From Scedosporium boydii (Eukaryota > Ascomycota > Sordariomycetes > Microascales > Microascaceae), in NCBI GenBank assembly GCA_002221725.1, contig NJFT01000100.1:62001-126000 (forward strand): DNA of 64,000 bases. Reading direction: 5' to 3'. Shown piece after piece: positions 12,238 to 23,900 of this stretch. The notes under the pieces were generated by a model that saw nothing but the letters and a program-made list of their open reading frames with translations, was not told the DNA's origin and did no database searches. The translations under genes were made by a program, and so were the position numbers. Position 1 is the stretch's first letter; each line of letters starts with the position of its first letter.

Positions 12238-13944
12238 GAGATTTGATGAAAGCTAAGCTGTAAATTGAGGTGCGGATGCGAGGTGTAGGGTGGCGACTGG
12301 AAGCCCAGCGATTACACTTCGCTCACCTTTGAAATATCTAGAAGATAGTCAGTCCTCTCATAAAAGGGGAAAAGAAAATAAAGATGATGAAGATGGTGAT
12401 GGTGAAAATGAAGATGAGGAAATTATATTCATCTTGAAGTCAAGTCTCGCTTCGAGAGCTGGCATGTTACGTTGCGCGATAGAGCTCGGCCATCGCTCCA
12501 TTAGCGAGCGAAGCGGGGTCGGTCGTGGCGTTGCGTATTGAAGACATCCTCTCTCAGCGCAACGCTAGACGGAAGAACAAACTTCATCCATTGGGGCGTT
12601 TATGAGCACGAGAGGTTTCATTGATGAACAGTCGGCCAAATGTTCGGCGCTCAGCAAGAAAGTAGTAAGGAAGGGTGTTAGATATAATCAGGTCAATGCT
12701 AAAATGGCACAGGATGAAGGATGCGCCGCGGCTTGAATCCCTTCAATCTCCCTCGCACTTCCGAGTACGAGACCTAGAGCCACATCAACGGATCACAAGT
12801 CCAGGATCTTGACCTGATCACTTCCCGGGCGCATTGATCGTCGGAATTTTCGATTCCTGTCCATAAACTGTCGGATGTGCGACTCCTCCTGCGCTCCTTA
12901 TTGATGTATCAATGATGCAGGTGGAATATATCCTCTCGGACATCCGCGAGGTCCCCGATCTCTCAGCTCTTTTGTCAAGTCAAAGTATTGGTCGCAATGA
13001 GGCGTAAAAAATACCAAATACCTCAGAGCTCTGTCGCTCCGTCCCTGTTGAGAAAAACAAGCGAGGGGCAACCCCGCCATGGCTGATAAGATAAGCATTG
13101 AATGGCTTGCATCGAAATCTCTATGTGAGGAAGCACCCACTTACATGGGGGCATGCTGTACAAGTGCGGGGCATGGCTTTTTCTCTGCAGGCAACATCAA
13201 ATGCAGTGACACTACAAATGTACACTGCAATGTACACTATAAAGTACACCACATGTCACACTTGCTCGACTGACATTACAAGTAGAGCGTCGCGAGAAGT
13301 TGGAAGGTTCAGAGGAAGGAGGCGTGGACCCTGTCTCGGTACGGGTGAGGTTGATTTCATGTTCCTGGGCACGGCAGGCTCGGGGTGCGGGTATCATCCC
13401 GTTCAATTACGTTTCACACTGAGCTCTTACTTCATGACTTCACTTAGTCCCTTTCTCGAGGAAGCCACGCCCATGTTCCACGCCGTGTGGAGGGCTCAGT
13501 TAGTTGAGCCTTCCCATCGGCGCTATTGCGTAGTGCGCACCTAGTTCAGTTGCAACCATTCAAGTCCTTCACACACACCCACCTGCTATTAATGTAGCTT
13601 CTAAACTTATACACAACGGGATGAGATCGTCTCTCGGCTTGTGAATGGGTCGACGCACAAAGACCGCATTGAAAACGGTAGTGTAAGGCAGTCATCCCAG
13701 TCATCCAATCCTCGGGATCTAGACTTTCGCCCCCCCCAAAACGTACGTCCCCGCGTGATGCCCGCGCACACCCACCCCCCTTAGCTTTGACTGTGACTTC
13801 CGGACCGGGCGCGTTGGTAATGCGAGAAAAAAAATCTACTTTGTAAAGTAATCACGACTCATACCACTGGTTGGGCAGGAGCGTTTTGTGGATATTTTCC
13901 GTTTGGAAGGCACAAACCGCTCAAGTTTGGGGTGGTCGTCCGAA
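12238..13944. other. Intergenic region between galactokinase and metallothionein
   Basis: The left part is the galactokinase promoter. A short GAT/GAA-rich low-complexity tract lies at about 12381-12424. Around 13200-13255 the sequence TGTACACT and close variants recur several times at short spacing. The right part is the metallothionein promoter. I see no gene in it. Confidence 0.5.
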
Positions 13945-13952
13945 TATATAAA
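13945..13952 (+). promoter_or_regulatory. TATA box of the metallothionein gene
   Basis: TATATAAA lies 160 bp upstream of the metallothionein ATG at 14112. A pyrimidine-rich stretch (about 13976-14010) and an ACTCAACTCAACTCAACG leader follow it, as in strongly transcribed fungal genes. The transcription start itself cannot be read from sequence. Confidence 0.65.
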
Positions 13953-14111
13953 GCCCGAGACTAGTCCGCCGACCCTCTTTTCCTTTCCCCTCTTGTTTCT
14001 TCCCCCCTCATCATAGAATCAACAAAAGCTCTATTCTCAACTCGACTCAACTCAACTCAACGACCAAAACTTCATTTTTTCAAAATAATCTACCAAACCA
14101 ACACCATCAAC

Positions 14112-14251
14112 ATGGGTAGCTGTGGATGCTCGACTTCTGGCTCATGCGGCTGTGGCTCCGGCTGCACTTGCGACGGATGCCCTGTACGATAATACCTTTC
14201 GCCTCTGTCTCTCGTGGTGTTTCTTGCTAACTTGATCTCTAGCACAAATAA
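14112..14251 (+). CDS. Copper metallothionein, Neurospora type (26 residues)
   Basis: Two exons, 14112-14183 (24 codons) and 14243-14251 (His, Lys, stop), are joined across a 59 bp intron with a GTACGA donor, GCTAAC branch and TAG acceptor. The product has 26 residues with cysteines at 4, 6, 12, 14, 18, 20 and 23, mostly as C-x-C pairs. This is the same seven-cysteine spacing as the classical Neurospora crassa copper metallothionein as I remember it. Such proteins bind Cu(I) as a thiolate cluster in the cytosol and are induced by copper. A TATA box and a typical leader lie upstream. Without splicing, the frame would run into the intron and lose the natural end. The gene is short enough to be missed by standard ORF calling. 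Confidence 0.9.
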
Positions 14252-16560
14252 ACTTACCGTCCAACATCTTATTCTCTTCGAGTGTCGACGTGAGACGATC
14301 CGGTTAGCATGGAGGGGTGTTTTTTTAGTCTGATGAGAGTTGCTTGGTCGCAGGGATTCTTGGTGGAATGAAATCACGGCCCTCAGAAACTCGGTTTCCC
14401 CTTCACAGTATCTCCGGTCTACATCTCCATCGTTTCTTTCCCTAGGTTCCTCATTACGACCAATATCTCTCTAGTTCTGCGGATGGGTTTGCGTTGTCAT
14501 TAGGGTGCGGTATTGGAGGGATCCTGAATATCAATACAGCCAAGCATTTTACTTGTCCCCCCACAGATTGCCAGTTCTCTCTCATCATTGTGTGCCTATG
14601 TGTGTGTATGTGTGTGTGTGTGCGTGTGTGTCAATGGTTGGCGGCAAACTCACCCGACTTGTCGAACCATGATCTGTAAGACGGCACCCTAGTTCTCTCT
14701 GCCCCAGGATCAACGAATCTTGTTACGTACAATGCAGGCGCCCTCTCAAGCCTTCGATGAGTTCGAAGCTTGCCTTGCTTCTTTACTAGGTTCCCCTCTT
14801 GTCACCCCACCCTTTCCTTTTGATTACACTACGTCAAGTCCCGTATCTAAGACACAACGCGCATTAGCGAGTTTTACGCAGATATGGAGCGGCACCTTAG
14901 CCTTCTATCTCCCGACTCTGGGGAACAGTACCGGAGAAGCCAGGAGCTTGGCTTTGCCGTAGCGCTCATTCGAAAGACGACCGGTTCAAGAGACGGAATT
15001 ACAGTGCCGTCCTTACCTCCTATATCAAGAGAAACCGACTAATGCCAAGTGAGACCCAAGCATAATCGGTCTTGGGTGCCGTGATATTATCATCTGGCCA
15101 ATCTGGTTCTAACAGGTCATGCGGGGAGCAACGGAGACTCCAGCAACAACGAGGGCGCGAAGTATTCAGGGTGTGATGACAGTCTTTTGGGGGGCCAACA
15201 CCCATCCACCCAATGGACAGCGACTAAACAAGCCTGACCCAAGACCTCCCACGCAAGGAAGAGCCCTGTGTCTGGAACCTTCGCGTAGGCTCTCGCATGG
15301 GCTGACTTCGGCAACGAACGAGACATCCCGCGTCAAGCCTGCTGGCCCTAGTCCGTATTCCATTAGTCCCTACGCCTATCCCACCCCACCCACGCCTGCT
15401 GCAAGCCTGCAACTACGTAAGTTGGTAGGATGGAAAAGGGAAAGGCCGTCGCAGCCGGGCAGGGAGGTACTGTGGCTCCCTCCTCCAAGACTCTTTGCGA
15501 CTCTCACCACCTCCCTCCATGTAATCCGTATCTCTCTTTTCGAATCCACAGAAAAGCGAACGACGAAAGACCTCCTCTGTCGATGATTCAGACAGGAATA
15601 TGCGCGACAGGATGGAAAGAGAGGGAAAACTTGCTCATATTCTCTCAAGCGGACGGTGATTGGTCAATGATTTCGACTCAGGTCAGGGCTGTAGGCTGTA
15701 CTGAACATCAATATGGGAAGGGATTTACCGACACTGTTTCCATCAAGACACTGTTATTAAAAAGGATATATACATCTGAAAACGGCGCGTCATAAGAGAT
15801 GCTTGTTGTTGCTTTTCCTGCTTGTTAGTCTCTGGGTGTTAGTGGTATGGAGTGTTGAACGGAGCATCGGCACGGGTCGTGGATGGTTCCTAAACGGGAT
15901 AGGTAGATTGGACACTTTGGGGGGAGGGGGTGAACATGAAGAATGTACTCCTTGACTACTTGGTAGAATTTTTTTCCTTCGATTAGCGAGGATCATTGAA
16001 TCCGAGAAGTGATAGTCCCAGAGGCTGGGTTTTCCCGTTTCGTGTGCATACATCATCAATCCATTTCGAGCAGAGCGAAAAGTGTCGTCGTGGGATGCCG
16101 TCCCACAGGTACAAGTTACTTCCGCCTTTGTTAGTTCGACAGCGTTAGTCAGCAGATAATGCCTCGTCCATGTACCTTTGTACCTCACCGCAAACAACGA
16201 TAGCAACATTCCATGATGTCAAGTCCGACCTCGCAACAGCTCGGAAGCTCAGGGCAGTCACAAAAAATTCCGAGCCTTTGTCCAACCCGCCATGTGCTAA
16301 AATAGAGCTTTGCCACATTTTTGAGAAGGTCAAATATCCCTGGCGTTACCACTTGATCCTTTGTCCTCTTGGAATTGTGATTATGTAATGCATATCTCCC
16401 CGCAGGAAGCTACGCTCTCTCTTGCTTTCGTGCTTTGTGGAGGGCGGGCGGAATCGTACCGAGGCGTGACATCACATTGAAATTGGAGCCAAGTTGGAAA
16501 CCGACAAACGCCAAAAACACATCGATCCCACCCCTTTAACAGCACCACACCAAGCCAACC
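14252..16560. other. Intergenic region between metallothionein and RING-CH gene
   Basis: Contains the metallothionein 3' UTR, a GT-rich microsatellite (14590-14632) and the promoter of the RING-CH gene. The open frames at 15119-15795 on both strands have no recognisable domain or splice structure and are read as chance frames. Confidence 0.5.
14590..14632. repeat. (GT)n microsatellite
   Basis: Imperfect GT dinucleotide repeat, interrupted by CC, A and C bases, over about 43 bp. Confidence 0.85.
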
Positions 16561-18180
16561 ATGGCCGAACCAGCAACGACGGACCAGATCTCGTCGGTAT
16601 CCCGGTGCTTCATCTGCCTAGGCGACGCGGGCGAGCCAGGCGACATATCCGATTGGGTGCACCCATGCCCGTGCTCTCTCGAAGCTCACCACGCGTGTCT
16701 CCTCCAATGGATCGACGAGTGCGAGCGCGAAAGCAAGCCGCTGAAATGCCCCGTGTGCCAGGCGCCGATAAGAGTAGAGGGGGCTCGGGACCTGGCCGTT
16801 GATCTGAGCGATTGGTTCCGCAACTTCATCAATGGGTTGTCGCCCGTGCTCGTCGGGTCGATGTTCGGAGGTGCGGTGATGGCGGGTCAGGCGCTATATG
16901 GGTTCCATGCGATACGGATATTCGCGGGCGAGGAGGCCGTGATGAAGATTTTTGGGACGGGGAGGTTGAGGGATCATATACCGGCGTTGCTTGGCGTGCC
17001 GATGATTGCGCCGGGGTTAATACTTCATCAGCTGTTTCCGACATTTACCGCTGCGATAAACACACCTTTGTCGATACTAGTGAGTTTCTTGGAGATTTCT
17101 CTCTCTGTCAGACACGGACTTCCTTTTTTTTTTTCCCCCATTCTTTTTGGGCATCGTATACTAATTTATCTTTTCGAATTTTAGTTGTCCGCTGTTTTTG
17201 TTAGGAACCCCGAGACGTTAACATGGCCCCCATCGCCACAACTCGCATTCGCGTCCCTGCCGTGCATCACAATGGCGTATATTGTTGTCAGGGGTGAAAT
17301 TTTCGCAGGAGCCGAACGGAGGTGGGATCGGATAATACAGGGACTGCCGGAGGCTCCGGACCGAGAAAACGGAGTACCGCCCGCTCTGGGTGGTGTCGGC
17401 GGTGGATTGCGCGATATTATTAACAACCTCGCCGATAACCTCCAAGGAGGACCTGAGAATGCGGGGGCGAATGAGAGAGTTGAAATATGGTTTGATGATG
17501 GTGGAGATAGGAATGAAGCCGAGTTGATTATAGACCTGATTGAAGAGATGGACACCGATGAGGAGGAGGATCATGATGAAGGCGAACACGAAGAGTGGGA
17601 GACTGAGGAGGAGGACGAGGAAGAAGAAGAGGAAGAAAATGCCCACGGAGCCCCGAGGGAGAATGAGCAGGCTAATAACCAGGAGGAGGACCGACAGGAA
17701 CAAGCCCGACCACAACCTCAACCCGAGGCCGAGGCGCAGCCACGACCGGCGGCGGATCGCGCTCGGCCGCCCCAGCAGCCTCCGGCAGCACCTCCACAAG
17801 AACAAAGGCGTAACCAGCCAATGGCCATAGAACGAGCAGTGAGGTACAGTCTCCGCGACCTCACGAGCACCATTCTCGGAGCCCTCCTTCTACCGTCCAT
17901 ATCCTGGGCTGCGGGCGAGATGCTACGCTTCGCCCTGCCGAAGGCATGGACGACCATGAAGGTCCCTGATAAGCCGTTTCTCTTCGCAGCGCCCTTTCGG
18001 TACGGTCCTACGGGATTGTTACAAGAGAAATGGGGACGAAGTCTAGTGGGTGGCTGCATGTTTCTGGTTCTGAAGGACATGTTCTATCTGTACGTCAAGT
18101 ATCGGCGAGCTGTGATACGGCCTTTGCGGAGAGTGCCGAATGTGGAACCGAGGTCGCGGAATGGTAGGCCTCGTGCGTAG
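16561..18180 (+). CDS. RING-CH (MARCH-like) membrane E3 ubiquitin ligase candidate
   Basis: Two exons, 16561-17079 and 17185-18180, encode 504 residues. The 105 bp intron starts GTGAGT and ends TTTTAG, and the join is in phase 0. Residues 16-66 form a RING-CH finger with ligands C16, C19, C36, C38, H43 or H44, C46, C63 and C66, the C4HC3 order of membrane-bound MARCH/Doa10-type E3 ligases. Hydrophobic segments follow at about 88-108, 137-158 and 170-200, and a further one near 440, suggesting a multi-pass protein. Between them lies a strongly acidic Glu/Asp stretch and then a Pro/Gln-rich one (about 295-390), probably disordered. The family ubiquitinates membrane proteins; the membrane (mitochondrial outer membrane, as for MARCH5, or ER) and the substrates cannot be read from sequence. 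Confidence 0.85.
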
Positions 18181-18844
18181 AGAAACGCTCGGGGAACAAC
18201 CCGATGCCGGTATCTTTGGAAAGAAGTGCCGACGCTTTAGTTTTCGGATAACACAATCAATCTACAGGCATGGAAGACGGAGAAGGCTTTTACGAGAGTG
18301 TATAAGGGGGCTATGAAAAAAGCGGCGTCCTATATGATGAGTTCTGTGATGGGTTCGAGGATTCCTGTGAAAGGGAATGGCTAGGCCTCTGGCAGATGCT
18401 AGAAGGGAGAACGCTTGATGAAGCATGGCACGTCTAACCGTAATGGCTGGCATAAATCATATTTGAATAGCATTGAATTGGCGTACTAGCAACGAGAATG
18501 GAGCTGAAATTAATAATTCCACATGTCTTTTTATCTTTCTCAATCAAGTGTGATCATGATGTCGTCTCCCCGGTCGAATCTTGGGTCGCTTGGGACCTTG
18601 TATTCGTATAACGAAGCAATGCGCTTATCGAATTGCCCCACCATTTTCCTGGGGCTTCCACGTCCATCCTCAGGAAGGAAGCTTCCAGCAAGCGGACAAC
18701 ATCCCCAAGCCACGTACTCTCTGATCCGAAGCAACCTTTTCCCCTTGCGCTCCTAAAACAGTCGACAAGAATCATTTCATATACCTCTATCGTCCAAATA
18801 GTTCCTGCAGTTTCTTTTTTCTCTTTCGTCGAGTGCATCTCACA

Positions 18845-20185
18845 ATGGTACGTTTCGCTTCACATGCTAAAATTGCCCCTCATTGAAATGGAGATGGGGA
18901 AGAAGCATTTTCCCGAAGAGGGACGCTTTCGCCTCACCGCCGCCCTTTAGCGAAGAAGACAAACGGGCGGCAGAAGACATGGGGGAAGAAGAAGAAGAAG
19001 AAAAAAGAAAAGGCTCCATGAAACTCATTGTAATGCGAGATATTTGCTAACATGTCCCCCGCCTTATTCCCCTCCCAGTCTACGACGCCCAAACAACGCC
19101 TGGCGCTAGCCATCTGCGACTTCCTCACCAAGTCCCTCACAGACGGCACCCTCCCCGCCGACGACAAGGACTCCATCGACGTCGCGATAAACTGCATCGC
19201 CGACTCCTTCAAGATCGACGCCTCCGCCTCTTCCCCGGCCGGCTCCGAATCCCTTCTCCAGATCTACACGGCCTACGAGACGACCCGCGGCGCCTCGGCG
19301 CCCGAGCCCTCCGACGAGCAGAAGAAGGAAGCTGAAGGCCTCAAGAGCCGCGGCAACGCCGCCATGGCCGCCAAGGACTACGCTAGGGCCATCGACCTGT
19401 ACACGCAGGCTCTCGAGCTGCACCCGCGTAACGCCGTGTTTTTGTCGAACCGCGCCGCCGCTTACTCTGCTGCCAAGGACCACGAGAGCGCCCGCGGTGA
19501 TGCGGAGACTGCCGTTGCTATCGACCCCAAGTACACGAAGGCGTGGTCGCGTCTTGGTCTTGCGCGCTTCGCTCTCGGTGATCCGAGGGGTTCCATGGAG
19601 GCGTATCAGAAGGGTATCGAGTATGAGGGTAACGGCGGCAGTGATGCCATGAAGAAGGGGTATGAGACTGCCAAGAGGCGCGTTGAGGAGGTCGAGGGTG
19701 AGGGGAACCTCGCTGCTAGGAGTAGGGGATCGCCGGCATCGCCCGGTGCTGGTGCTGGTGCTGGCGGCATGCCGGACTTTTCGAACCTCGCTAATATGTT
19801 TGGCGGTGGTGCCGGTGCGGGCGGTCCTGGAGCTGGGGGCATGGACTTCTCCTCTATCCTTAGCAACCCCATGTTCCAGAACATGGCTCAGAGTCTCATG
19901 AATAACCCGGATATGATGGCGAGCCTTATGAGCAACCCTAGGCTAAGGGAGATGGCGAACCAGATTGGTTCTGGTGGCGGTATGCCTGATATTTCTGCTA
20001 TGATGAGCGATCCCACCATTGCCGAGATGTAAGTCGACTTTCCTTCCCGACCACCTTCTTTGGTATTGGGTTTCTTTTTTTTACTGACATTACGCCTTTT
20101 TCTCAGGGCCCGGTCAATGATGGGTGGTGGTCCTCCCGGCGGTGCTGGCGGTGCCGGTAACCCAGGAAGCGGAAACACCAACTAA
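18845..20185 (+). CDS. SGT2: Small glutamine-rich TPR co-chaperone Sgt2/SGTA
   Basis: Sgt2 receives tail-anchored proteins from ribosomes and Hsp70 and hands them to the Get4-Get5/Get3 machinery for ER insertion. Preferred model: exon 1 is only the ATG (18845-18847), exon 2 is 19079-20028 and exon 3 is 20107-20185, giving 343 residues. The 231 bp first intron has a GTACGT donor directly after ATG, a GCTAAC branch and a CCCAG acceptor; the protein then begins M-STTPKQRLALAICDF, like other Sgt2 proteins. The alternative start at 19052 adds eight residues with no family match. Next come the N-terminal Get5-binding domain, three TPRs (about residues 90-205) with the basic residues that hold Hsp70/Hsp90 tails, then the Gly/Met/Asn-rich substrate-binding region. 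The last 78 bp intron is also well formed. Confidence 0.9.
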
Positions 20186-20939
20186 AATGCGCCAGATGGA
20201 GAATAATAGTGGGAAGAAGGTTGAGATAACAATGTTTTGCCCCTATGTTTTTTTGGTTTCTTTACGCTGTAACAGGTCGGAGAACGTGAGAGAATATAGA
20301 AACGTGGTCTCCAGATGCGATGTGAGAGAGCCACCATGATCTTGATTCACTTGTTCTTGTCGCCACGCTCTCAACCCAGAGATCAACGCAGCTCGAGGGA
20401 CTTATCCCCGGCTACAAAGAACTTTGCTAACACCGCATGCCCGTTTACCTGTTGTAATACCCCTACCTCTACGTCGCGCAAACAAGTATCACCCCTACGA
20501 GGAGACACGCCTATAAAGCAATCCTTCATTTATTAAAGAAAATTGTATTCCGGTATCCCGTCTGGATGCTATTATCTATCATACGAGCTATGTATCGAGT
20601 GATAAGAGGCGATGAAAAGAATAAATGTATGAGAAAGGACAGCAATGGAAACAAGAAACAAGAAAGTAAAACCAATGTCGCCAACTCTATAAACTTTTAG
20701 ACCGCCGTAACAGAATGCCGTTTCCCTTTTTTTGCCCTTTTGAAACCCCCTATGCGTTACATGGGCAATCTAACAAATACTAGTGTGTGAATGAAGAATC
20801 CGTCTCCCTATCCATTAGTTTCGTTACTGTTGTTACTCATATTGCTCCTGGATTTCAACAGGATTGTCACAGCCCTACCAGCAAGTTTGCTGAAACCTCT
20901 ACCGACACCCTTTTAAACCCTGCGTCGTTTTCTCGATAG
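20186..20939. other. Convergent spacer between SGT2 and the ABC transporter gene
   Basis: AT-rich and compatible with two facing 3' UTRs. I see no gene in it. Confidence 0.5.
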
Positions 20940-23900
20940 TTATTTTGCTTCTCCTATTGACGAAGGTTTACCTTTATGGGCTCTCTTACGCCAATTGTGC
21001 CCCCGTTTGTCTCGTCGTGATGCCATGTTGTCGGCTTCGTCAGTTCGTGTTGTAACGGGGAATTCCTTAGAGATGGATGAATTTTTTAGGCCGTGTAACG
21101 GTTCGTGGGCAATTGTGTTGTCACCTCCCGGCGTTGGAGTTAGAAGCGGCGTATGACCATCGTTGGCCACCCCCGGATGCTTGCCGTCTACAGTCGTTGA
21201 TGAGAGCGAAACTGACATCTCAGGCCTATGTGCAGTGTTCTGGCCACTTGGAGCCACCGTAACTGGACCCGAGGCTTTTCGATAACCCTTCAAGTATGAT
21301 TTAGTTAGTGCCAGGCACATAGAATAAATCTACCGGGCAGAAGACATTCATACTCGTATGCCGCAGGCAGGCAGCCCGTCCAGGTCCTCATCGGAATCTG
21401 TCGTGTTCAGACCAGGTTCGCTGCGCGACTGACCCCGCCGAGAATACTCAGGGCGGTGGAAGACCGCAATGCCGAGACTCGCTGGGTTGCCTTGTCGCTC
21501 ATCATCAAATTTGACTTCCTTTTTCTGATGGGAGGCGGGGGTTGATTCTCCCCGCGCCCGTCTAAGGCGTGAGCTTGGCCCCTTGCTCCTAACACGATCC
21601 GCCAATGAGCCGGAAGGAGTAGTAGACTGTGATGATTTTATAAGCCTGGGCGTATCGAAGTGTCGAGAAGATTTTTCAGGAAGGTGCTGCTGTCGAGTGG
21701 TCGAAGGAGAAGAGAAGCCAGGCTGTTCGATCCGGAAGACTTCAGTGGGTGTAAACCGCGGATGCCTGTGGCTGTCCTCCTCGCCGTTGAGTTGCTCAGT
21801 AATGCGGAAGACCCCGTCCTGGCGCATGTGCGATCCCGCTCCAAAGTGCACCGGCATGCCGAGATGGGTGGCGAAGGCGACAATACTTGGGGTGTGAGGT
21901 GCGGCCCGACTCGTCATCGAGGATCGAGGGGTAAACTCAGGGGCAACCGGATTCAGTCGCTAACCCTAAAGCTCATGGTTAGATTCGCCCGAAGAACTAG
22001 ATGATTCTCCGGAAGAGTCTACCTCGCACTTGGTTTCCCCAGAAGTCTCGGTACCCTCATCCTTCTGACTACTGTCCGACATGCTGCCCTGTCTGTTCGC
22101 GGCACGCTCGACTGCTTCGCGGATCTTGCTAAGTTCCGCCTCTGCTGTTTCGGGTTCCAAGTCATTGATAAGAGTCGAGGGCGTGGATGATTCCGATGCG
22201 CCTTTGTCATTCTTTTTAGGTTTCAAGAAAACCTGCTTCGACCACAAGTCGGCATACTTTCCTCCCGCCCGGATGAGAGTTTCGTGGTCGCCTGACTCGA
22301 GAATCGTACCGTCACCGATGACAATGATTCGGTCGGCGTTCATAATCGTGGAAAGGCGATGCCTGGGATGGTAGTGTTAGTCTGTCACGAGGGACACACA
22401 AGCATCATTGAGGAACACTTACGCCACTACAAAGGTGGTACGCCCGTCACAGAGTCTGGCAAGAGATTGTTGTATCTTGTGCTCTGTGTCAGTGTCAACA
22501 GCGCTAGTTGCTTCGTCAAGTACAACCAAGTCTGGATCTTTCAACATGGCTCTCGCAATCGCTACCCGCTGAAGTTCGCCTCCCGATAGTTTTCTATCAC
22601 AAAAACCGTTAAAACGTGTCAACACATATTCACGGGTCTCAGGATCCGACTTACATTCCTCGCTCACCCACACGAGTGTCATATCCTATTCAGAAAGAGT
22701 GTTAGAATGAGAAGGAAAGGGCGGGGGGAAGGGGTACGAGGAACAGAAATAATGGTTGGGGGTTGCCTGACCGTCACTGAACGATTCGATCTTATCGTGG
22801 ATCCAAGCTGCTTTGCATGCTTCATGAATCTCTTCATCTGATGCCGTGATTCGAGCGTATCGTATGTTGTTTAAAATGGTATCGTTGAACAGTACTGGGC
22901 TCTGTGGGACACTTCCGATCCGACCACGCAGGCTGAGAAATTGATTCGTTAGCATCTAATGCCGTGGAAAACGCACGGGGAGATTCGCCATACCTAGCCA
23001 AGTCAATATCCCGGATATCCTGGCCGTCTACCTTTATAGATCCACTCGAGACGTCGTAGAGACGGCTGAGGAGTTTCAATATCGTCGATTTCCCCGCTCC
23101 AGTAGCTCCCACAAAGGCGACACATTGCCCTCCTGGAACAGTGAAGGTAAGGTCCTTGATGATATTTTTCTTATCATCGTATGTAAAGCAAACATTGTCA
23201 AACTCAACCTTGCCTTCGGTGTATTGTAATGGTCGCGCTCCCTTTCTGTTTGTCACTGTCGGTTTCCTGTACATCATATCCAGCAAACGTTCGGCATGGA
23301 TGAGGTCGTTGCTGACCTGTTTCCCGAGGGATGAGAAAAACATTAGAGGACCTGTCAGCTGACCCCAATACATCAGAAGCATTGTGAAGTCTCCGGGAGT
23401 AGCTTGGCCGCTCTGGATGCGGGCGACGGCAAGGAAGGCTCCGGACAGAAGACCGGCAAGTAGCACAAGCGACTGGAGTGCATGAATGCTGAACCACTTA
23501 AAATAGAGGACTTTTGTCTTTTCCGTGTAGACGCGAACGGCATTTGCGTGACGGTTGTCTTCATAGCCTGTCTGGTTGAACGCGGTCACAGTATGCCAGC
23601 CCTCGACGCCCGTCTGGAGAAGGTTGTTCTTATCATAGTAAGAGGCAACCTGGTCACGGCGGGCTTCCTTCATGCCGTCAACGAGGATACTGGCAACATG
23701 AAGATAGCAAATAGCGGTAGATATGGTAATGAAGCCTTCGTAAGGTCCAAACTTGAGCGACAGGTATATGATGGCGATGACAAGATCAACAACTCGCGGG
23801 AACGCTGAGAAGGCCAACTTATCGACCATCGATGAGATTGTCTCGCCACCCCTAATCGCCAAAATAGTGTCTGAAGTGCTTTGCGAGTCATGGAAATCGG

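Noticed and set aside
13098..13544. 148-residue frame upstream of the metallothionein
   Set aside because: Built on short TGTACACT repeats and lacking any domain; promoter DNA is the simpler reading.
15119..15795. Open frames of 121-155 residues on the plus strand
   Set aside because: Overlap similar-sized frames on the minus strand, with no conserved motif or intron signals.
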